Source: Bacillota bacterium
GTDB lineage: Bacteria; Bacillota; Clostridia; Oscillospirales; Ruminococcaceae
DNA length: 9,735 nucleotides
NCBI GenBank assembly: GCA_029550985.1
Contig: JAKPGH010000171.1
Span: forward strand, 1 to 9,735
Reading direction: 5' to 3'
Under the pieces are notes generated by a model, which ran no database searches, was not told where the DNA came from, and was given only the letters and a program-made list of their open reading frames with translations. Positions within the stretch are counted from its first letter, which is position 1, and the number at the start of each line of letters is the position of its first letter. The translations under genes and the position numbers were made by a program. Shown one piece after another: positions 5,396 through 9,735 of the stretch.

Positions 5396-7150
5396 ATGGA
5401 TACAACAGTGATGATGGATACCCTGTGGGTGCTGCTTGCGGCTGTACTGGTGTTCTTTATGAACCTCGGTTTTGCAGCGGTGGAATCCGGTTTTGCCAGG
5501 TCGAAAAATACGGTGAATATTCTCTCCAAGAATTTTATCGTTTTCGCCGTTTCGTCCCTGGGATTTATGCTCCTGGGCTGGGGGCTGATGTTTGGGGGAG
5601 ACAATCCCGTGCTCGGCACGCAACATTTGATTATTTTAAATGATTCCAACCTTGATTTTTACAGCGAAACGCTGACCACCCATGTGCCCTTCTGGGGCAA
5701 ATTCTTCTTCCAACTGGTGTTCTGCGGAACTGCCGCGACCATCGTATCCGGCGCGGTGGCGGAGCGGGTCAAGTATATCTCCTTCATCGTTTTTTCCTTT
5801 GTGCTGACCCTTGTCATTTACCCCATCGTCGGCCACTGGGTATGGGGCGGCGGCTGGCTTGCCGACCTCGGCTTTCTGGATTTTGCGGGCGACACGGTGG
5901 TCCACTCCGTCGGAGGCTGGGCGGCTTTGGCCGGCGCCATCATCCTCGGGCCCCGTTACGGCAAATACGATAAGAACGGCAAGCCCCAGGCCATTCCCGG
6001 CCACAACATGTCCCTGGCGGTCATCGGGCTGTTTGTCCTGTGGCTGGGCTGGTTCGGATTTAATCCCGGCTCCACCATGAGCTTCCAGAACCCCGGCGAC
6101 GTGGTGCATATCCTGGTCACCACCAATACCGCGGCCATTGCGGCGGTTCTGACCGCAACCGCCACCTCGTGGATTTTCATCGGCAAGCCCGACCTCGGCA
6201 TGACCATCAACGGATGCCTTGCGGGCCTTGTGGGCATCACCGGCGGCTGCGCTTATGTCAGCGTTAAAAACTCCATCCTCATCGGCGCCGTAGCGGGCGT
6301 CATCGTGGTGTGCGCCGTCCTCTTCTTTGACCGCGTCAAGGTGGATGACCCGGTGGGCGCCACCTCCGTCCATTTGGTCTGCGGCATCTTCGGCACCATC
6401 TGCGTCGGCCTTTTCGCCCAGGAAGACGTCACCAGCCTTTCCGCCGCAAACGGCTTGTTCTACGGCGGGGGCTTCAGCCTACTGGGAACCCAACTTCTCG
6501 GCATTGTCGCCGTCGGCGCCTTTGCTTTCCTCTCTTCCGCGTTGGTCTGGACTTTGATTCAAAAGACCATCGGCATCCGCGTCAGCCTCGAGGAGGAGAT
6601 TCAGGGCCTGGATATCAGCGAACACGGAAACTCCGCCTATCCCGACTTTGCCATCGTAGCCCCCATTATGGCTTCCGGCAACGGAGCTTCCGTTCCGACC
6701 GACGGCGCTGCGGAAGTTCCGGTATCCGTTCCCGTTGCCGCCGTATCGCCTGACGTGGCCATCCCGGTGGTAAACCGCGCGCGTCCCGGCGCCAAGATGA
6801 CCAAAGTGACCGTTATCACCAACCAGGATAAGTTTACGGCTCTTCAGTCCCATCTGGACGAAATCGGCATCACGGGGCTGACGGTCACCAATGTGTTGGG
6901 TTACGGCATGCAGAAAGGCCATACGGAATACTACCGCGGCGCTCCCGTCAAGACAAGACTCCTGCCCAAGGTTCAGGTGGACATCGTCGTCTGCAAGATA
7001 CCGATGGAAACGGTGGTGGAGACGGTGAAGAAAGCTCTTTATACCGGCAATGTGGGCGACGGCAAAATCTTCATCTATGATGTGGAAAATGTCATCAAAA
7101 TCCGGACGGGGGAGGAGGGCTACGATGCTTTGCAGGATGAGGAAGAATAA
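5396..7150 (+). CDS. amt: Ammonium transporter Amt with fused C-terminal P-II signalling domain
   Basis: The 584-residue protein joins two modules. Residues 1 to about 415 are a membrane Amt channel with about 11 hydrophobic segments. Asp162 sits in DFAGDTVVH, and the twin pore histidines are His170 and His326 (DPVGATSVH). The GWFGFNPGS segment (218-226) and the cytosolic end GLDISEHGNSAYPD (404-417) are typical of Amt. An Ala/Pro/Val-rich linker (about 425-465) leads to a P-II domain at about 469-580. That domain has KVTVIT at its start, the T-loop segment YGMQKGHTEYYRGAP (503-517) with Gln506, LPKV (523-526), and the B-loop TGNVGDGKIF (550-559). Where GlnB/GlnK have the uridylylated Tyr51, this protein has Val518, so uridylylation at that site is not expected. 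Separate GlnK proteins normally plug Amt channels; here the regulator is covalently attached. The ATG at 5396 follows AAGGAGG with an 8-nt gap. Confidence 0.93.
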   Translation: MDTTVMMDTLWVLLAAVLVFFMNLGFAAVESGFARSKNTVNILSKNFIVFAVSSLGFMLLGWGLMFGGDNPVLGTQHLIILNDSNLDFYSETLTTHVPFWGKFFFQLVFCGTAATIVSGAVAERVKYISFIVFSFVLTLVIYPIVGHWVWGGGWLADLGFLDFAGDTVVHSVGGWAALAGAIILGPRYGKYDKNGKPQAIPGHNMSLAVIGLFVLWLGWFGFNPGSTMSFQNPGDVVHILVTTNTAAIAAVLTATATSWIFIGKPDLGMTINGCLAGLVGITGGCAYVSVKNSILIGAVAGVIVVCAVLFFDRVKVDDPVGATSVHLVCGIFGTICVGLFAQEDVTSLSAANGLFYGGGFSLLGTQLLGIVAVGAFAFLSSALVWTLIQKTIGIRVSLEEEIQGLDISEHGNSAYPDFAIVAPIMASGNGASVPTDGAAEVPVSVPVAAVSPDVAIPVVNRARPGAKMTKVTVITNQDKFTALQSHLDEIGITGLTVTNVLGYGMQKGHTEYYRGAPVKTRLLPKVQVDIVVCKIPMETVVETVKKALYTGNVGDGKIFIYDVENVIKIRTGEEGYDALQDEEE

Positions 7151-7174
7151 CCGCCCCGTTTAAAAAGAAACACG

Positions 7175-7210
7175 AAGGAGCATATTGAGCCAACACTCAA
7201 TATGCTCCTT
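7175..7210. terminator. Terminator between convergent amt and the arginase-like gene
   Basis: AAGGAGCATATTGAG (7175-7189) and CTCAATATGCTCCTT (7196-7210) form a perfect 15-bp stem with a 6-nt loop. On the minus strand it is followed by a T-rich run (reading 7174 down to 7160), so it fits best as the terminator of the minus-strand gene. It may also stop amt transcripts, which lack a U-tract here. Confidence 0.8.
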
Positions 7211-7237
7211 AATATCCAGATAGGTGTGTTATGGCTG

Positions 7238-7939
7238 TCACGCCATCAGATAGTTGATTTGTTGGGATAAGTTGATGTGGTCCGGGTCCCATTTTCGTTC
7301 CGGGCAGTTCTCGATGGCATAGGGAAGCCCCAAACGGTCAACGAATTGATAAAACTTTTCATCCAGCCACGGAGGGGTCCACGCGCCGGACCTGCAGATA
7401 TGAATGGCCGACACCGCAATGGATTTGCCGACCAAGTCCTTCCAATCACAGTACCGGATGCGGTAAATGCGGTTCATCGGGTTAAAGTGCTCCGGCTTTT
7501 CCGCCGTGTAGGGGCTGTAAAAAATATAAGCCCCTTTGATTTGCTGGTCTTTCAGGAGCTTGCCGAGCCAGTTGGAGCAGTTGACTTCAAAGTTCAGAGC
7601 CGAGGGCCCGCCGTAACCTAGGTCGGAGTGGGCGTCAAACAGGTATACTTCGCCGCAGTTGTTGTCCTTTGCCATTTGGTAGGACAAGGCATGGGAATCG
7701 GAAGCCAAGACTTTGATGTCGGCTGCAAATACAAAGAATTTCCTGATGTTCTCCCAAAAGGTGTCCAATTGGGAAGAAAGTTGAAACTCGTGCTGAATAT
7801 CCTCTCCCCAAACCTTTGCCTGGATGTACCGCTTGTACCAGCTGTCCATCAAGCTCCTGTGGTTTTCTATGTAAGAACTGCGGTTATCTTGGGTGTAGAT
7901 AAAATAGTCCCAATCGATCGACAACAAGCACCGTTCCAT
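7238..7939 (-). CDS. Uncharacterised protein with arginase-fold-like motifs (UPF0489-like)
   Basis: I do not recognise a named family with certainty. The 233-residue protein is soluble, without signal peptide or membrane segment. It begins MERCLLSIDWDYF, putting two Asp (9 and 11) at the end of a first beta strand. Later it has ASDSHALS (79-86) and LFDAHSDLGY (100-109). DAHxD is the metal-binding motif of the arginase/agmatinase/deacetylase fold, and an acidic-x-His segment some 20-30 residues before a DxHxD motif also occurs in UPF0489 proteins. Towards the C-terminus SAIHICRSGAWTPPWLD (177-193) is well formed. The likely role is a metal-dependent hydrolase on an amide or guanidino group, as inference only. 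The ATG at 7939 is supported by AAGGAGG 7 bp upstream. It is a single gene, with a terminator behind it. Its place next to asnB and amt is suggestive, but it is convergent with amt. Confidence 0.7.
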   Translation of the reverse strand: MERCLLSIDWDYFIYTQDNRSSYIENHRSLMDSWYKRYIQAKVWGEDIQHEFQLSSQLDTFWENIRKFFVFAADIKVLASDSHALSYQMAKDNNCGEVYLFDAHSDLGYGGPSALNFEVNCSNWLGKLLKDQQIKGAYIFYSPYTAEKPEHFNPMNRIYRIRYCDWKDLVGKSIAVSAIHICRSGAWTPPWLDEKFYQFVDRLGLPYAIENCPERKWDPDHINLSQQINYLMA

Positions 7940-8115
7940 ATCTTAACCTCCTTGATCCGGGCAGACCTGTTAAAATATGAGTGCATTGTTTTGAGTATCG
8001 ATTTTGGATGGAGACTTCCTCCAATCCCTCCTTTAAAATGCTGCCAATATGATAGCACAATTTTCCATAAAGGGATGCCGTAAACCCTTGCCCGCAGAGG
8101 GCATTTTATGACAAG

Positions 8116-8154
8116 AAAGAACGCCCTAACTTCTAACAATAAAGGGCGTTCTTT
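8116..8154 (-). terminator. Rho-independent terminator of the nitroreductase gene
   Basis: AAAGAACGCCC (8116-8126) and GGGCGTTCTTT (8144-8154) form a perfect 11-bp stem with a 17-nt A/T-rich loop, starting 6 bp after the stop codon. On the minus strand the stem ends in TTTCTT, a fair U-tract. Confidence 0.82.
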
Positions 8155-8160
8155 GTAAAA

Positions 8161-8853
8161 TTACTTGATAAACTTGACCTTTTCCTCCATGGAATTTCTG
8201 GTGGATGCACCGGTTGCGGCGTCAAGGTCGTTATGGCCAATCAACAAAACCGCCACGTTGCTGTATCCTTCCGGAATTTGCAGCAATTTGTCAAAGTCTG
8301 CCTTCTTGTCTCCGTTTAAGGCAATGGAGGGGGAAGACAGAATTTTGGTTCCATACCCCAGCGAAAGAGCGGCGACCGACATGGCTTCCGTTGCAAGGCC
8401 GCAGTCAAAGGAATCGGTTGGCATGTTGTTGGTGCCGTAAACAAAGATGGCCACCGTCGCATCGGAAAGGCCGAGCTTTTTGGGCGCGGATGATGCTTGA
8501 CTGCTGGGAGCAGGACCACCGCCGGGCGCTCCAGCGGACATGGCATCTGCAATTTGGTTCAACACGTCTTTGTTGGTCACCACACTAAAATGCCATGGTT
8601 GGCTGTTTCTTGCGCTGGGCGCATTCAGGCCGGCGGACAGGATTTGTTTGATGTGGTCTTCGCTGATTGGCTCGGATGTAAACATGGTTGCCGTTTTCGC
8701 AGTGGTGAGAATATCCAGAGCACTTTGCGATGTGGCAGCGGCCGGTGTTTGGGATTCTGGTTGGGAAGTGGTATTTTTGGAATTTGCATTGGCACATCCG
8801 AACAACAGGGCGAAACATAACGCAAGGGCAATCAGTTTTGCTATTTTTTTCAT
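8161..8853 (-). CDS. Lipoprotein nitroreductase-family protein
   Basis: The 230-residue protein has a lipoprotein signal peptide: MKKIAKLIALALCFALLFGC, with the lipobox LFGC ending at Cys20. A Ser/Thr/Gln/Ala-rich linker follows to about residue 45. The rest is a nitroreductase domain with APSARNSQPWHF (78-89), the FMN-binding helix-strand signature of the family, and the C-terminal GLATEAMSVAALSLGYGTK segment (152-170). It would be an FMN enzyme anchored outside the cytoplasmic membrane; the reductant and substrate are unknown. The domain is interrupted by a Gly/Pro/Ser/Ala-rich stretch (about 107-126). The ATG at 8853 is chosen over an in-frame GTG 9 bp upstream, because the ribosome binding site GAGGTG overlaps that GTG and is correctly spaced only for the ATG. 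Most family members are cytosolic, so the lipid anchor is notable. Confidence 0.88.
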   Translation of the reverse strand: MKKIAKLIALALCFALLFGCANANSKNTTSQPESQTPAAATSQSALDILTTAKTATMFTSEPISEDHIKQILSAGLNAPSARNSQPWHFSVVTNKDVLNQIADAMSAGAPGGGPAPSSQASSAPKKLGLSDATVAIFVYGTNNMPTDSFDCGLATEAMSVAALSLGYGTKILSSPSIALNGDKKADFDKLLQIPEGYSNVAVLLIGHNDLDAATGASTRNSMEEKVKFIK

Positions 8854-8889
8854 CACAATCACCTCGCATGAATAATTCCTATTAAACCC

Positions 8890-8919
8890 ATATTACAACT
8901 AAAAAATTGGAGAAAGCAA
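8890..8919 (-). promoter_or_regulatory. Candidate promoter for the nitroreductase lipoprotein
   Basis: On the minus strand TTGCTT (plus 8914-8919) and TAATAT (plus 8890-8895) are 18 bp apart, predicting a leader of about 30 nt. The palindrome TTACT-GT-AGTAA at 8924-8935 lies just upstream of the -35 and could bind a regulator. Both boxes deviate from consensus, so this is tentative. Confidence 0.35.
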
Positions 8920-9204
8920 GCGTTTACTGTAGTAATGTCCAATGGAGTATACCAAAAAACTCTTTGTTCGTTTGAATAAGACTAAGGTATCTTTTAAATG
9001 CTTCGCCTTTCTTCTAAAGCCTCATCTATCCTTCCAACTCTAAGTTATTTTGGGCTGTTTGGCCACGGAACATACGCCCCATTCCATTTCTCTCATCGGT
9101 TTTGCATGTAATATATTCATGCCTTTGCCGTCCATGCTTATTCCTGTCAGCCGAAATATTCTTGGTATTCGGCGGCGGCAAATTCCTTTCCGATGATACC
9201 CATG

Positions 9205-9233
9205 TTGAAGGCACCGCGGAAATGTGTTACAAT
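9205..9233 (+). promoter_or_regulatory. Sigma-A promoter for the methyltransferase gene
   Basis: TTGAAG (9205-9210) and TACAAT (9228-9233) are 17 bp apart, and TG one base before the -10 makes it an extended -10. Start is predicted near 9240, leaving about 29 nt to the ATG, with AAAGGTGA (9256-9263) as the ribosome binding site. Confidence 0.7.
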
Positions 9234-9268
9234 CAGCCCATAAAAAGTCGATTCGAAAGGTGACCTAG

Positions 9269-9735
9269 ATGAAACAGGAACGGCAGTATCCCAAAATCAT
9301 GATATCCCCCAAGGCGGAGCGCAGCGTTAAGAGCGGGCATCCCTGGATCTACGGGGAAGAGATTCGCCATATGGCGGGAGAGCCCCAAAACGGCGGGCTG
9401 GTGGACGTGTTTGCCGGCAACGCCTATATGGGTACGGGCTTTTACAACGGCACCAGTAAAATTGCCGTACGCCTGATTTCCCGCAACGCCAACGATGTGT
9501 TCGACGCCCGCTTTTGGCGCCGCCGGGTATCATTTACCGCGCCCTTTGGGAGGTGCTCGCCCAACTGGGGGAAACCATAACCGGCATCTACGAGCGCAAC
9601 GACATCGCCCTGCGCACCCGGGAAGGACTGCCGGAGTCCAAGGGTTGGTACCGGTTCGACGGTATACCGGTGCCGGAATCCGCCGTGACGGAAATATGCG
9701 AAAACGGCGTGAAATATCTGGTGGATGTGGAAAAC
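9269..9735 (+). pseudogene. RlmI-like class I SAM-dependent rRNA methyltransferase, frameshifted and cut by window edge
   Basis: From the ATG at 9269, the first 86 codons encode the PUA-like N-terminus of the RlmI/RlmK large-subunit rRNA cytosine methyltransferase family. Visible are the ISPKAERSVKSGHPWIYGEEI segment, VDVFAGNAYMGTGFYNGTSKIAVRLIS, and FDARFWRRR. The frame then drifts into an unrelated tail ending at a TAA (9578-9580). In another frame, exactly where it should continue, homologous sequence begins at 9529 with IIYRALWEVLAQ, then TGIYERNDIALRTREGLPE and an open frame to the window end. A single missing base near 9527-9529 explains this. Either the gene is broken or the base is a sequencing/assembly error; the second is plausible because both halves look undamaged otherwise. 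The SAM-binding catalytic domain lies beyond the window. Confidence 0.82.

Larger units (their letters stand above)
8854..9268. other. 415-bp region without a convincing gene
   Basis: This region separates the nitroreductase lipoprotein from the methyltransferase gene. It holds a candidate minus-strand promoter near its left end, a short palindrome TTACT-GT-AGTAA (8924-8935), and a good plus-strand promoter at its right end. Between about 9040 and 9267 the minus strand has two short stretches that look protein-like but are broken by stops (9147-9149 and 9040-9042). They could be remnants of a decayed gene or chance. No RNA gene or repeat was recognised. Confidence 0.6.

Noticed and set aside
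5636..6373. Minus-strand open frame of 245 codons inside amt.
   Set aside because: It is an antisense shadow of the transporter, with a low-complexity Gly/Asp/Ala/His-rich product.
8089..8107. Small hairpin TGCCC-GCAGA-GGGCA followed by TTTT on the plus strand.
   Set aside because: Only 5 bp and no plus-strand gene upstream to terminate; the 8116-8154 hairpin explains termination here.
8860..8862. GTG as start of the nitroreductase lipoprotein.
   Set aside because: It overlaps the GAGGTG ribosome binding site, and the downstream ATG at 8853 is correctly spaced and gives a normal signal peptide.

Overview
The window looks like a chromosomal segment of a Gram-positive, Clostridia-type Firmicute. 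Most genes have AGGAGG-like ribosome binding sites and several have strong sigma-A promoters. Gene lengths also fit: a 613-residue AsnO-like asparagine synthase and an Amt with a P-II domain fused to its C-terminus. No phage, IS element, CRISPR array or RNA gene was seen. Taxonomy is an inference from gene style, not from a marker gene.

Layout, left to right. (1) 1-275, minus: N-terminal part of an SDR oxidoreductase, cut by the window edge. (2) 276-515: divergent promoter region holding a palindrome that fits a CcpA cre or LacI-family operator. (3) 516-2165, plus: a PfkB-family fructokinase and a D-lyxose/D-mannose isomerase, 15 bp apart, closed by a strong terminator. Together they could take mannose (or lyxose) into fructose (or xylulose), and fructose on to fructose-6-phosphate. 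(4) 2239-3040, minus: a stand-alone TfoX C-terminal-domain protein behind a PNPOx-like (NimA-type) flavoprotein, probably one operon. (5) 3205-7150: a divergent nitrogen pair, asnB (minus) and an amt::P-II fusion (plus). They are separated by 349 bp with a perfect consensus promoter for amt and terminator-like hairpins in both 5' leaders. (6) 7238-7939, minus: an unassigned protein with arginase-fold-like acidic/His motifs. (7) 8161-8853, minus: a lipoprotein nitroreductase. (8) 8854-9268: a 415-bp region without a convincing gene. (9) 9269-9735, plus: the start of an RlmI-like rRNA methyltransferase carrying an apparent single-base frameshift and running off the window.

The most unusual part is the asnB/amt intergenic region. 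The predicted amt transcript starts from a TTGACA-N17-TATAAT promoter and has about 155 nt of leader. That leader has four complementary segments arranged like a classical attenuator: 1:2 and 3:4 hairpins, with 2:3 as the alternative. The last hairpin ends in a T-rich run directly at the Shine-Dalgarno sequence. The asnB leader on the other strand has a smaller hairpin with the same CAAAGGCG/CGCCTTT arms, also ending at its Shine-Dalgarno. This suggests RNA-level control of ammonium uptake and amide synthesis by a mechanism I cannot match to T-box, ANTAR or glutamine-riboswitch architecture. The P-II domain on the transporter lacks the usual uridylylated tyrosine, so its control is probably by ligands.
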